Below are positions 52,434-61,066 of a stretch of 64,000 nt of DNA, piece by piece. Under the pieces are notes generated by a model that saw only the letters and a program-made list of their open reading frames with translations, made no database searches and was not told the origin of the DNA. Location: NCBI RefSeq assembly GCF_900102265.1, contig NZ_FNBH01000005.1, positions 175,797-239,796 on the forward strand, given 5' to 3'. The stretch is from Epilithonimonas hungarica. Lineage in GTDB: Bacteria; Bacteroidota; Bacteroidia; Flavobacteriales; Weeksellaceae. Position 1 is the first letter of the stretch. The number at the start of each line of letters is the position of its first letter. Made by a program: the position numbers and the translations under genes.

Positions 52434-54188
52434 ATGTTCCGTACACACACAAACGGCGAACTGACGCTGAAAAATCTGAATGAAAAAGTAACACTTTCCG
52501 GTTGGGTTCAAACCATCCGTGACAAAGGTTTTATGATTTGGATAGATTTGCGAGACCGTTACGGAATTACCCAATTGGTTTTAGACGAAGAAAGAAGTTC
52601 AAAAGAACTTTTGGAATCGGCTAAGAAATTAGGTCGTGAGTTTGTGATCAAAGTAGAAGGAACCGTCATCGAACGTACTTCCAAAAACCCGAAAATCCCA
52701 ACAGGCGACATCGAGATCTTGGTTGAAAATCTTACTATTTTAAATGAATCTCAATTACCACCTTTCACCATCGAAGACGAAACCGACGGTGGCGAAGAAT
52801 TGAGAATGAAATACAGATACCTCGATATCAGAAGAAATCCTGTGAAAGATAAACTGATCTTCCGTCACAAAATGGCGCAGAAAGTGAGAAATTATCTTTC
52901 AGAAGAAGGCTTCATCGAGGTTGAAACGCCGGTTTTGATCAAATCAACTCCGGAAGGTGCGAGAGATTTCGTGGTTCCAAGCAGAATGAATCCGGGACAA
53001 TTTTACGCGCTTCCACAATCACCACAAACCTTCAAACAATTGTTGATGGTTGGCGGAATGGACCGATATTTCCAGATCGTGAAATGTTTCCGTGATGAGG
53101 ATCTGCGAGCCGACAGGCAACCGGAATTCACGCAGATCGATTGCGAAATGGCGTTTGTAGAGCAGGAAGACATCATGAATGTTTTTGAAGGAATGACCAA
53201 AACGTTATTGAAAGACATTACAGGAAGAGACTTTGAAGATTTCCCAAGAATGACCTTTGCAGATGCCATGCAAAAATACGGAAACGACAAACCGGATATC
53301 CGTTTCGGAATGGAGTTCGTGGAGCTGAATGAATTGGTGAAAGGAAAAGATTTTAAAATATTTGATGATGCTGAATTGGTTGTTGGGATCAATGTTGAAG
53401 GAATTGCAGATTATACCAGAAAACAAATCGATGAATTAATTGATTGGGTAAAGCGTCCACAGATCGGAGCTACCGGAATGGTTTGGATCAAATTCCAAAA
53501 CGATGGCGTTGTAACTTCATCTGTGAACAAATTCTATTCTGAAGAAGACTTGAAGAAAATTACAGAAGAATTTGGCGCAAAAGCAGGAGATTTAATTTTT
53601 GTAATGTCCGGAAATGCAGACAAAGTTAGAACACAGCTTTCAGCCTTGAGAATGGAATTAGGAAATCGTCTCGGATTGAGAAAAGGAAATGAGTTTGCAC
53701 CACTTTGGGTTGTAGATTTCCCTTTGTTGGAATTTGATGAAGAATCCGGAAGATACCACGCAATGCACCACCCTTTCACTTCTCCGAAAACCGAAGACTT
53801 TAGTTTGTTGGAAACCGACCCAGGAAAAGCAAGAGCCAATGCTTACGATTTGGTTCTGAACGGAAATGAGATTGGTGGAGGTTCTATCAGAATTTTCGAT
53901 AAAGATCTGCAATCAAGAATGTTTGACCTTTTAGGATTCTCAAAAGAAGAAGCAGAAGCACAATTCGGATTCCTGATGAACGCTTTCAAATACGGAGCAC
54001 CTCCTCATGGAGGATTAGCATTCGGATTTGACCGATTGGTCGCAATCTTGGACGGAAACGAGGTCATCAGAGATTATATCGCATTCCCGAAAAACAACTC
54101 CGGTAGAGATGTGATGATAGATGCACCAGCTCCGATTCATCAGGAACAACTCACTGAACTGGAACTGAAATTGGATCTAAAAGCATAA
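52434..54188 (+). CDS. aspS: Aspartate-tRNA ligase
   Basis: 584 residues from the ATG at 52434; the longer frame from 52341 would overlap the promoter box. N-terminal OB-fold anticodon domain ([20 protein letters not shown]), class II motif 2 region [20 protein letters not shown], the bacterial GAD insertion (about 285-420), and motif 3 [14 protein letters not shown] near the end. It charges tRNA-Asp with aspartate; whether it also charges tRNA-Asn cannot be judged here. Single gene with its own promoter and terminator. Confidence 0.97.
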   Translation: MFRTHTNGELTLKNLNEKVTLSGWVQTIRDKGFMIWIDLRDRYGITQLVLDEERSSKELLESAKKLGREFVIKVEGTVIERTSKNPKIPTGDIEILVENLTILNESQLPPFTIEDETDGGEELRMKYRYLDIRRNPVKDKLIFRHKMAQKVRNYLSEEGFIEVETPVLIKSTPEGARDFVVPSRMNPGQFYALPQSPQTFKQLLMVGGMDRYFQIVKCFRDEDLRADRQPEFTQIDCEMAFVEQEDIMNVFEGMTKTLLKDITGRDFEDFPRMTFADAMQKYGNDKPDIRFGMEFVELNELVKGKDFKIFDDAELVVGINVEGIADYTRKQIDELIDWVKRPQIGATGMVWIKFQNDGVVTSSVNKFYSEEDLKKITEEFGAKAGDLIFVMSGNADKVRTQLSALRMELGNRLGLRKGNEFAPLWVVDFPLLEFDEESGRYHAMHHPFTSPKTEDFSLLETDPGKARANAYDLVLNGNEIGGGSIRIFDKDLQSRMFDLLGFSKEEAEAQFGFLMNAFKYGAPPHGGLAFGFDRLVAILDGNEVIRDYIAFPKNNSGRDVMIDAPAPIHQEQLTELELKLDLKA

Positions 54189-54193
54189 ATTAG

Positions 54194-54221
54194 AAGCGGG
54201 GAAATTTTTCTCCGCTTTTTT
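54194..54221. terminator. Terminator between aspS and the SDR gene
   Basis: AGCGGGGAAA-TTT-TTCTCCGCT stem (one G-T pair) followed by seven T. Confidence 0.85.
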
Positions 54222-54227
54222 TATTTA

Positions 54228-54956
54228 CTAAGGCAACTTTGCTACCAAAAACTCCGGAGATAATTTTAAAATCCAATAGATGATTTTCCATTTCCAGTTG
54301 GGAATAATTTCAAATGAGGTTCCAGCATTAATAATAAATTTAGCAACATAGTCAGGCTCCATAATCAGGTTTTTGTTAAGTTCCAGTCCAGCATTGATTT
54401 TTGTATTAATGTAACCAATCACTAAAACATTCACTATAACTTTTCTTGAATTTAATTCTTGTCGAAGTCCTGCTAGATATTGTGTAAAAGCAGATTTTGT
54501 ACTTCCGTAAACGAAATTACTTTTACGTCCACGAACACCCGATAATGATGACAAACCAATAATTCTTTCCAGATTTTTGTTCGAGATATCTGATGCAATA
54601 ATATTCAGAATAGAAACGGCACCGATATAATTGGTCTTCATCATTTCAAAAGTTCCATCGAAGTTTTTTAAAGCTTCCTGATTTTCAATCAAAAAACCCG
54701 CTGCATAAACAACAATATTAGGTTTTATAGATAATTCATCGTAAAAATATTGATGAGAGGAAAAGTCTGTGGCATCAAAATATTTAATCTCAAATTTGGA
54801 TTTGTTCAGATGATTTTCATCAGCAAAATTTTCCAGGGATTTTAGATTTCTGGAAGCTGCAATCACGTAATAGCCTTTATTAATGTAAAGTTTGATGGCT
54901 TGTTTTGCAACATCCGAATTAGCTCCTAGAATCAGAACAGTTTTACGAGTATTCAT
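54228..54956 (-). CDS. Short-chain dehydrogenase/reductase
   Basis: 242 residues from the ATG at 54956. The frame is open to 55016, but the extra residues MNKLPVYYLSVYYLKIYLCK lie upstream of the promoter box and before the Rossmann start TVLILGANSDVAKQA, so they are rejected. NAD(P) loop GANSDVA (about 10-16), catalytic GLSSLSG serine (about 131-137) and YGSTK (Y-x-x-x-K, about 144-148). The C-terminus is hydrophobic and basic (WKIIYWILKLSPEFLV), as in membrane-associated reductases. Substrate unknown. The -7 box is only four bases from the ATG. Confidence 0.88.
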   Translation of the reverse strand: MNTRKTVLILGANSDVAKQAIKLYINKGYYVIAASRNLKSLENFADENHLNKSKFEIKYFDATDFSSHQYFYDELSIKPNIVVYAAGFLIENQEALKNFDGTFEMMKTNYIGAVSILNIIASDISNKNLERIIGLSSLSGVRGRKSNFVYGSTKSAFTQYLAGLRQELNSRKVIVNVLVIGYINTKINAGLELNKNLIMEPDYVAKFIINAGTSFEIIPNWKWKIIYWILKLSPEFLVAKLP

Positions 54957-54960
54957 TTTG

Positions 54961-54968
54961 CAAAGATA
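54961..54968 (-). promoter_or_regulatory. Promoter -7 box four bases from the SDR start codon
   Basis: CAAAGATA on the plus strand is TATCTTTG on the minus strand; CAAA then ATG follow. Suggests a leaderless transcript. Confidence 0.55.
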
Positions 54969-55035
54969 GATTTTCAGATAATAGACAGATAGATAATAGA
55001 CTGGCAATTTATTCAAAAAATAAGTTTTTAATCAG

Positions 55036-55043
55036 TAAATTTG
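55036..55043 (+). promoter_or_regulatory. Promoter -7 box of aroC
   Basis: TAAATTTG ends 61 bases before the aroC ATG at 55105. Confidence 0.55.
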
Positions 55044-55104
55044 TAACAGTAGTCTCGGATTAAAAAAACTATCATCTATCCGTCTATTATCTAATTTCTT
55101 ATTT

Positions 55105-56166
55105 ATGTTTAATGTTTTAGGAAACTTTTTGACGCTTTCTTCCTTTGGCGAAAGTCACGGAGAAGCTTACGGCGGAATTATTACCAATTTTCCCGCTGGT
55201 CTGGAAATCGATATAGAGAAAGTTCAACTTGAGCTTGACCGCAGAAAACCTGGACAATCTGCTATTGTTACACAAAGAAAAGAAGGCGATAAAGTTCGAT
55301 TTTTGTCAGGAATTTTTGATGGAAAATCTACGGGAACACCTATCGGATTCATTGTAGAAAATGAAAACCAACGTTCCAAAGATTACGACCATATCGCACA
55401 AGCCTATCGCCCAAGTCACGCTGATTATACTTATGACCAAAAATTCGGAATCCGGGATTACCGTGGTGGTGGAAAATCTTCTGCCCGTGAAACTCTTAAT
55501 TGGGTCGTTGCTGGCGCTTTGGCAAAACAACTTCTTCCTGAAATTGAAATCAATGCTTATGTTTCTTCGGTTGGCGAGATTTTCTGTGAGAAACCTTACC
55601 AGGCTTTGGATTTTTCTAAAACCGAAAGCAATATCGTTCGTTGTCCGGATGAGGAAACGGCCGATAAAATGATTGAAAGAATCAAAGAAATCAAAAAAGA
55701 AGGCAACACGATTGGCGGAACGGTAACTTGTGTTATCAAGAATGTTCCAACCGGATTAGGCGAACCGATTTTCAACAAACTACACGCAGAGTTAGGAAAA
55801 GCAATGTTGAATATCAATGCCTGCAAAGGTTTTGAATATGGTAGCGGATTCTGTGGCGCTAAAATGACAGGAAAGGAACACAACGATCTTTTCAATCAAG
55901 ACGGATCCACGAAATCCAATCTTTCCGGCGGCATCCAAGGTGGAATCTCCAATGGAATGGATATCTATTTCCGTGCAGCTTTCAAACCGGTTGCTACGAT
56001 TCTCCGTCCACAGGAAAGTATCAACAAAGACGGCGAGTCTGTAACTGTGGAAGGTAAGGGAAGACATGACCCTTGCGTAGTTCCAAGAGCTGTTCCGATT
56101 GTGGAAGGCCTTGCTGCATTTGTTTTGGCAGATATGTATTTAATCAATAAAACCAGAAAAATATAA
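55105..56166 (+). CDS. aroC: Chorismate synthase
   Basis: 353 residues, the usual length. Family signatures: [13 protein letters not shown] (about 13-25), [30 protein letters not shown] (about 97-126, in two halves [11 protein letters not shown] and [10 protein letters not shown]), and [16 protein letters not shown] near the end. It forms chorismate from EPSP with reduced FMN, the last common step to aromatic amino acids and folate. It is followed by two thioredoxin-fold genes, the first overlapping by one base (TAATG). No other shikimate gene is in the window. Confidence 0.96.
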   Translation: MFNVLGNFLTLSSFGESHGEAYGGIITNFPAGLEIDIEKVQLELDRRKPGQSAIVTQRKEGDKVRFLSGIFDGKSTGTPIGFIVENENQRSKDYDHIAQAYRPSHADYTYDQKFGIRDYRGGGKSSARETLNWVVAGALAKQLLPEIEINAYVSSVGEIFCEKPYQALDFSKTESNIVRCPDEETADKMIERIKEIKKEGNTIGGTVTCVIKNVPTGLGEPIFNKLHAELGKAMLNINACKGFEYGSGFCGAKMTGKEHNDLFNQDGSTKSNLSGGIQGGISNGMDIYFRAAFKPVATILRPQESINKDGESVTVEGKGRHDPCVVPRAVPIVEGLAAFVLADMYLINKTRKI

Positions 56167-56732
56167 TGGACATCAAACAATATTGGGACAACGCAGTTTC
56201 TTATACAGAATATCTTCGTGATGCAGGAGAAAGATTAGGAAATCCAAAAAATACTCAGGAGGCTGATTATGCAGAGTATTACAGATTAGGAATCCAAAGG
56301 ATGAACAGAATGTGGGACAAATATCTTCCGAATTCTGAACAGGTCGAAACTTTTGCAAAGAAAAACTTCAATGGGAAAATCTTGATCATTTCCGAAGCTT
56401 GGTGTGGCGACGCAAGTCAGGTGATCCCTGTTGTTGTGAAGTTTTTTGAACAATTTGAAATTAGAATTTCTTATCGTGACCAAGAACCAAGTTTGATTGA
56501 CAGTTATTTGACAAACGGCGGAAAATCTATTCCAATTGTGATTTTTCTGGATGAAAACTTCAATGAAATTGCACATTGGGGACCAAGGCCAAAGCATGGA
56601 ACCGAACTTTTGGAAAAACATAAAGCAAACCCGGCGGAATTCTCAAGAGACCAATTTTATGTGGAATTACAGACTTATTATGCTAAAAACAGAGGCTTTG
56701 ATACGATTGGGGAACTTCTGGAGTTGTTGTAA
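56166..56732 (+). CDS. Cytoplasmic thioredoxin-family protein (WCGDAS)
   Basis: 188 residues, no signal peptide. The central domain is thioredoxin-like with ILIISEAWCGDASQVIPVV: one cysteine remains of the CxxC (W-C-G-D). The SIPIVIFLD segment gives the cis-proline. This matches thioredoxin_9-type proteins that are common beside aroC in Flavobacteriia, as far as I recall. With one cysteine a monothiol mechanism is possible; the role is unknown. Its ATG overlaps the aroC stop. Confidence 0.85.
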   Translation: MDIKQYWDNAVSYTEYLRDAGERLGNPKNTQEADYAEYYRLGIQRMNRMWDKYLPNSEQVETFAKKNFNGKILIISEAWCGDASQVIPVVVKFFEQFEIRISYRDQEPSLIDSYLTNGGKSIPIVIFLDENFNEIAHWGPRPKHGTELLEKHKANPAEFSRDQFYVELQTYYAKNRGFDTIGELLELL

Positions 56733-56755
56733 ATTTCAATTTGTAGATATTTGAT

Positions 56756-57313
56756 ATGAATTTTCTGAGAAAAAATATGATCTACATTATCATCATTGTT
56801 GTTTTATCGGCTTTTGCGCTCATAAAACCGCTTCGTGATTTTGTATCGGAACAAATGGCCATGAGCCCAACTGTGGCGAAAATCAATAATGAAACGATGC
56901 TTTCTGATGAGGTTTTAGACATCGATCTGAAGGGAATCAATACAAGCAGTACGAATCTGAAAAACCTTCGTGGAAAAGTTCTTTTCCTTAATTTTTGGGG
57001 AACCTGGTGTCCACCTTGCAGAACCGAATGGCCAACGATTCAGAAATTGTATGATCTAAAAAAAGACAAGCTTGAATTTGCACTGATCGCAATGCAGGAC
57101 CAGGAGGAAGATGTTAAAAAATTCCTGAAAGAGAATAATTATACGGTGCCAGTTTATATTGCGGAAAGTCCGCTTGACCCGAAAATTTTGCCTGTTGCTT
57201 TTCCTACAACTTATTTGATAGGAAAAGATGGAAGGATTTTTAAAAAGGAAGATAGTTCCATGGATTGGAGCAAGGATTCGGTTTTGGAATTTGTGGATAA
57301 TGTGACGAAATGA
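56756..57313 (+). CDS. TlpA-family membrane-anchored thioredoxin
   Basis: 185 residues. N-terminal membrane anchor (MIYIIIIVVLSAFALIKPL, about 7-25), then a redoxin domain with LNFWGTWCPPCRTEWPTIQ (CxxC about 84-87) and VAFPTTYLI as cis-Pro region. A periplasmic thiol-disulfide enzyme of the ResA/TlpA kind. It starts 23 bases after the previous thioredoxin-like gene and ends the aroC operon at a clear terminator. Clients unknown. Confidence 0.9.
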   Translation: MNFLRKNMIYIIIIVVLSAFALIKPLRDFVSEQMAMSPTVAKINNETMLSDEVLDIDLKGINTSSTNLKNLRGKVLFLNFWGTWCPPCRTEWPTIQKLYDLKKDKLEFALIAMQDQEEDVKKFLKENNYTVPVYIAESPLDPKILPVAFPTTYLIGKDGRIFKKEDSSMDWSKDSVLEFVDNVTK

Positions 57314-57337
57314 TGATTTAATAATTTTATGATAAAA

Positions 57338-57371
57338 CAAAAAGCCTGTATCATTGATGCAGGCTTTTTAT
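57338..57371. terminator. Terminator between the aroC operon and yajC
   Basis: AAAAAGCCTG-TATCATTGATG-CAGGCTTTTT stem with A- and T-runs between convergent genes. Confidence 0.9.
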
Positions 57372-57389
57372 ATTTAATAAAAATTTAAA

Positions 57390-57722
57390 TTATTTCTTTT
57401 TTTCTACTCCAAAAGTTTCCGGGAATCTTGCGATCGTGAAATCTCTAGAGATTGCAGCTTTTTCGAATTTAAGCTTCCCGCTCAATGTTTCTAAAACCAC
57501 ACCATCTTCATTAATAGAAAAAATCGTCCCGTGCATTCCGGAAGTAGTCACCACTTTCGCACCCGGCTTAAGTGCTTCCTGGAAAGATTTCTCCTGCTTC
57601 TGCTTTCTCATTTGCGGACGTATCATCAGAAAATAAAATCCAACGAACATCAATCCTATCATTAGCAACGTTGGTGTCATCGACTGTGCTGGTGCCGCAG
57701 CCTGTAAAAATATTGTAAGCAT
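57390..57722 (-). CDS. yajC: Preprotein translocase subunit YajC
   Basis: 110 residues with one membrane segment (TPTLLMIGLMFVGFYFLMIRPQ, about 16-37, in pieces) followed by the conserved MRKQKQEKSFQEALKPGAKV and VVTTSGMHGTIFSINEDG. YajC associates with SecDF in the inner membrane and helps Sec-dependent export. It is the last gene of a nusB-DUF1573-yajC operon, 4 bases after the previous stop, an order often found in Bacteroidetes. Confidence 0.93.
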   Translation of the reverse strand: MLTIFLQAAAPAQSMTPTLLMIGLMFVGFYFLMIRPQMRKQKQEKSFQEALKPGAKVVTTSGMHGTIFSINEDGVVLETLSGKLKFEKAAISRDFTIARFPETFGVEKKK

Positions 57723-57726
57723 AATC

Positions 57727-58227
57727 TTATGGTAAAATGTTAGCTGAGAATGTTAAACGAACTGGTGCTTTTTCTACATTCACAAAAACATCAGCCACTT
57801 TATTAACCGCTCCGTCGAAGTTCGTAGAATCAAAATGTAAAGTGATCTTTCCTTTCTTTCCTGGCAAAATTGGTTCTTTTGTAAAATCAGGAACTGTACA
57901 TCCGCAACCTGGTTTCACGTTAGAAATAATCAATGGATTGGTACCCGTATTGGTCACTTCGTAGATATGCTCTACTTTTTCTCCTTTTTTGATGTCTCCA
58001 AAGTTATGGTCAGTCTCGCTGAACGCGATAGTTGTCAACGGTTTGCTTTGCGCTTCTTTTACCAATGCTGCATCGTCCGGATTAGCAGACTCTTGGGAAA
58101 GAGCGTCCACAACAGTACTTGCTTGTGCTGAATCGGGGCTTTTTACAGAAGATGTTTCTTCTTTTTTGTTACAAGAAAAAGCAAGTGTGCAAAGTGCAGC
58201 TACTGCTAATATTTTGATTGATTTCAT
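57727..58227 (-). CDS. DUF1573 lipoprotein
   Basis: 166 residues. Lipobox CTLAFSCNKKEE (lipidated cysteine at about residue 19). After a Ser/Asp-rich linker, a DUF1573 immunoglobulin-like domain occupies about 68-166: DHNFGDIKKGEKVEHIYEVTN, NVKPGCGCTVPDF and KGKITLHFDSTNFDG. The CGC motif is characteristic. The family is common in Bacteroidetes envelopes and its task is unknown. Sits between nusB and yajC with gaps of 12 and 4 bases. Confidence 0.88.
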   Translation of the reverse strand: MKSIKILAVAALCTLAFSCNKKEETSSVKSPDSAQASTVVDALSQESANPDDAALVKEAQSKPLTTIAFSETDHNFGDIKKGEKVEHIYEVTNTGTNPLIISNVKPGCGCTVPDFTKEPILPGKKGKITLHFDSTNFDGAVNKVADVFVNVEKAPVRLTFSANILP

Positions 58228-58239
58228 ATTAAAAATATT

Positions 58240-59145
58240 TTATATTCGATTAATATCCTTTGTGTATTTGTCTAAAATCCCATTGATGAAAATATTGGAT
58301 TTATCCGTTCCATAGACTTTGGAAACATCAATATATTCATTGATAATAATTCTGGAAGCTGTTAATGGAAAGTTGTCCAATTCTGTAATGGCCGCGACAA
58401 GAATAATTCTATCAATAAGAGAAATTCTTTCCAAGTCCCAGTTCAACAACTTCGCTTCCAATTTCTTCTCTGTATCCTCCCAATTGTTAAGAGACCTTCT
58501 TAATAGTTTTCTTGCAAATTCTTCATCTTCACCATCTTTCAACATTTTTATCAGCGTGTGAGAAGATTCTGATTCTTTCATAAAGCCAATGGTTTTCTGT
58601 ATCATAGAATTAGCTATATGAAAATCATCTGCCCAAGACATTTCTTTTTCTTCGAATCTCTCGTGTAGATCTGTATTCTCAGCAACGTATCTTAAGAATA
58701 ATTTACCAATGAATTTTTGGTCATCTTCGAAGGATATCTCATTATCAGCCATATAGTCCTGATAACGTTTCCCGGCTTTGATTCTTTGAAAAGTTTTTAC
58801 AAGTAGCTCATCATTGGGATCCCAGATCAGTTCTTTATGTTTTTCAGAGAAACTTCTTCTTTCCTCGTTATCTTCTAACTGGAGTAAAATCTGGTTTCTG
58901 ATCAACTTTTGATTTGGGTCTATATCTTGTTGAGTTTTAAGGTATTTGTTCTTTCCTATCTCAATTTGATCTTCTGCTAAACGCTTCAATCCAACCAGAA
59001 AATTAAGCTCATAGATGTAAAGATGGTAGATTTTGTTGATTTCTGAGAACATATTTTTCTCAAGGACATCAAACTTGATGGGGTTTTGATAATAAGAATA
59101 TAGAGATTCTACAATTTTTTCGCGAATTTGTCGTCTTCCCAGCAT
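58240..59145 (-). CDS. nusB: Transcription antitermination factor NusB, long form
   Basis: 301 residues, about twice E. coli NusB. The NusB fold is in the C-terminal half: LLRRSLNNWEDTEKKLEAKL, WDLERISLIDRIILVAAITEL and ASRIIINEYIDVSKVYGTDKSNIFINGILD. The N-terminal start RRQIREKIVESLYSYYQNP also fits NusB, with a long helical insertion between. This layout is normal for Bacteroidetes. It acts in rRNA antitermination. First gene of the nusB-DUF1573-yajC operon. Confidence 0.92.
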   Translation of the reverse strand: MLGRRQIREKIVESLYSYYQNPIKFDVLEKNMFSEINKIYHLYIYELNFLVGLKRLAEDQIEIGKNKYLKTQQDIDPNQKLIRNQILLQLEDNEERRSFSEKHKELIWDPNDELLVKTFQRIKAGKRYQDYMADNEISFEDDQKFIGKLFLRYVAENTDLHERFEEKEMSWADDFHIANSMIQKTIGFMKESESSHTLIKMLKDGEDEEFARKLLRRSLNNWEDTEKKLEAKLLNWDLERISLIDRIILVAAITELDNFPLTASRIIINEYIDVSKVYGTDKSNIFINGILDKYTKDINRI

Positions 59146-59170
59146 TTCAAAGATCTTTTTTTAGTGGGTG

Positions 59171-59178
59171 CAAAGATA
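59171..59178 (-). promoter_or_regulatory. Promoter -7 box of the nusB operon
   Basis: CAAAGATA on the plus strand is TATCTTTG on the minus strand, 25 bases before the ATG at 59145. Confidence 0.65.
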
Positions 59179-59279
59179 GGAAAAATTGTATCAAAGTCAT
59201 AATCCATCAATAGAACTTTAACGCAAAATAAAATCGTGGATCTTTCACAGCCCGACTTATCTTGATTCCAATAAATCAA

Positions 59280-59966
59280 TTAAATTTCTTTTTCCGAATC
59301 TATCTTTTCCAGTTGTTTCAAATTCCTGGAAAGCCTTTTCAAAATAATACCGTAAGCGATCCTGTAATAAAGCAAAATGATAATGATACAGATCAAAAGA
59401 CTTAATATAACACCGGTTATCAGGCCCCAAAATGTTGGATTGTCTATCTTAATATTTTGTTGTCTTATCGTAAAAATAATAAAACTTGTAAAGCTACCTA
59501 TGAACAAAAGCAACAAAATGATATTACTGAAAATAAATAGATTAACTGCTTTTTTAAAACCTAAAATATGTGTGATAAATTTTTTGAGATTAGATTCAAT
59601 CGTAATTTTTTTATAATTCCTGTAAAAAATAATAACAAAAACACCTGTGATTAGGAGGCTTATAATCTTCATCCAATTATAGATCCTATCCAAAGAAAAC
59701 TCAACTTGAGATTGATTTTTGATTTGAAGTTTATTGAGAATGTTCGTAAAATCGGTATGGAAATCTGTTGAAAAAAGCGCAATGAAATTGATAAGACCAA
59801 AAATAACAAATTCGGCAATGCTGATCCAAAGTATGTATTTTACATAATTTCTGGATTTTCTGTTGAGCATCACTTCAATTTCATCCTGATCGTATCCATC
59901 AGAAATCGTTTGGTCTTGCCACGTTTTTTTCAACGAATCTATATCAAAGTCTTCTGAGTTAGGCAT
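59280..59966 (-). CDS. Four-helix membrane protein coupled to the ECF sigma factor
   Basis: 228 residues. The cytoplasmic N-terminus (FDIDSLKKTWQDQTISDGYDQDEIEVML, in parts) precedes four hydrophobic segments at about 48-69, 94-113, 140-168 and 178-205, then a charged tail. No zinc-binding anti-sigma (ZAS) motif. The ATG overlaps the sigma-factor gene by 8 bases, so the proteins are made together; a membrane partner or anti-sigma role is the natural inference. Proteins beginning with an LKKTWQ-like segment recur beside such sigma factors in Flavobacteriia, from memory. Confidence 0.7.
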   Translation of the reverse strand: MPNSEDFDIDSLKKTWQDQTISDGYDQDEIEVMLNRKSRNYVKYILWISIAEFVIFGLINFIALFSTDFHTDFTNILNKLQIKNQSQVEFSLDRIYNWMKIISLLITGVFVIIFYRNYKKITIESNLKKFITHILGFKKAVNLFIFSNIILLLLFIGSFTSFIIFTIRQQNIKIDNPTFWGLITGVILSLLICIIIILLYYRIAYGIILKRLSRNLKQLEKIDSEKEI

Positions 59967-60453
59967 GCTTTATCATCAATTCTTTTAATGTTTTCTTTAA
60001 TCTATTCATTTTCACGCGGGCATTAACCTCCGTAATACCCAGTGTGTCCGCAATCTCTTTGTAAGGTTCATCATCCAGATACATCATTACAATTGCCCTT
60101 TCTACATCCGGCAACATCTTGATGACCTTATACAGCAAGGAAATCTGTTGTTGTTTTTCATCAGAATCTTCTAAAAAATCTTTGCTGTGAAAATCCTGTA
60201 ATTCATCTGTTTGCGGTTGTCGTGTTTTTTTTCTGAATAATGTAATTGCAGTATTAAGTGCTACTCTGTACATCCAAGTTGAGATCTTGGAGTTACCTTG
60301 GAATGAGTCGTAGGATTTCCAAAGTTGTAACACGATCTCCTGAAAAAGGTCTTCCTGGTCTTCTGCAGAATGGGTATAAAGGCGTGAGACCTTGATAATA
60401 AGTCCTTGATTATCCTTTATTAATTTAGAAAACGCTTTCTGTTTATTCTCCAT
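59959..60453 (-). CDS. ECF-type RNA polymerase sigma-70 factor
   Basis: 164 residues. Region 2 at about 10-80 (AEDQEDLFQEIVLQLWKSYDSF, then KISTWMYRVALNTAITLFRKK) and region 4 at about 105-160 (LPDVERAIVMMYLDDEPYKEIADTLGITEVNARVKMNRLKKTL). There is no region 3. It directs RNA polymerase to a stress or surface regulon; the regulon is unknown. It forms a unit with the downstream membrane protein. An inverted repeat AGAACGAA/TTCGTTCT lies directly upstream of the ATG, and a near-match -7 box CAGCTTTG is at 60487-60494. Confidence 0.9.
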   Translation of the reverse strand: MENKQKAFSKLIKDNQGLIIKVSRLYTHSAEDQEDLFQEIVLQLWKSYDSFQGNSKISTWMYRVALNTAITLFRKKTRQPQTDELQDFHSKDFLEDSDEKQQQISLLYKVIKMLPDVERAIVMMYLDDEPYKEIADTLGITEVNARVKMNRLKKTLKELMIKHA

Positions 60454-60457
60454 TCCG

Positions 60458-60485
60458 AGAACGAAGATAAGAATTTATTCGTTCT
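60458..60485 (-). promoter_or_regulatory. Inverted repeat at the start of the sigma-factor transcript
   Basis: AGAACGAA-N12-TTCGTTCT, perfect 8-bp arms, ending 5 bases before the ATG. It could be an operator or a hairpin that hides the start. Confidence 0.45.
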
Positions 60486-60551
60486 GCAAAGCTGATCCAA
60501 GGATTTAATTATTTTGTTAAACAAATGTTAATTTCGTTATATATTATTGGT

Positions 60552-60559
60552 TATATTTG
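60552..60559 (+). promoter_or_regulatory. Promoter -7 box four bases from the lipoprotein start codon
   Basis: TATATTTG, then ACTT, then ATG at 60564. Suggests a leaderless or nearly leaderless mRNA. Confidence 0.5.
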
Positions 60560-60563
60560 ACTT

Positions 60564-61061
60564 ATGATTATTAATAAAATTATCAAAACACTTTTTTGTT
60601 GTTTATTGATTTCTATTTTCAGCTGTACAAATCAGTTGACAAATCAATTTGGAATTCGAAACCAAAATGATACCAAGGAAGCAGAACCCAAAATGGTCTA
60701 TTTATTTTTTGAAGTTGAAAAAGCATCTGACGGAAAAGAAGTTATAAAATTAATGGAAAGAAAAGAGTCTGATGGATTCTTCAAGAATGAAGAGTTTGGA
60801 ACAGCAAAAGATATTACAAACAGCAATTATAAAATTGTTTTGCTGGATAAGAATAATAAGATCTGCAAAACATCGATCATTGACAATCCATTGTCGCCGG
60901 TTTTTGAATCTTATGACAAAGACTCGATAGAAAAACAAATTGGCAAACTAGACAAAGCCGAATTTTTCTACAGATACAATGATAATGGAAATGTTGCTGA
61001 GATGGAAATTCATAAAGTAGAAAATAACAATTCTACACTTATTTTCAAATTAAAATTATAA
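60564..61061 (+). CDS. Hypothetical lipoprotein
   Basis: 165 residues. The signal ends in the lipobox LISIFSCTNQ (cysteine at residue 21). The mature part is polar and beta-rich (KMVYLFFEVEKASDGKEV, YRYNDNGNVAEMEIH) without a motif I know. It lies divergent from the sigma-factor gene with 110 bases between, and is followed after 5 bases by the M64 protease gene, so it probably shares its transcript. Divergence from the ECF gene makes it a possible member of that regulon. Confidence 0.7.
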   Translation: MIINKIIKTLFCCLLISIFSCTNQLTNQFGIRNQNDTKEAEPKMVYLFFEVEKASDGKEVIKLMERKESDGFFKNEEFGTAKDITNSNYKIVLLDKNNKICKTSIIDNPLSPVFESYDKDSIEKQIGKLDKAEFFYRYNDNGNVAEMEIHKVENNNSTLIFKLKL

Positions 61062-61066
61062 CAGTT

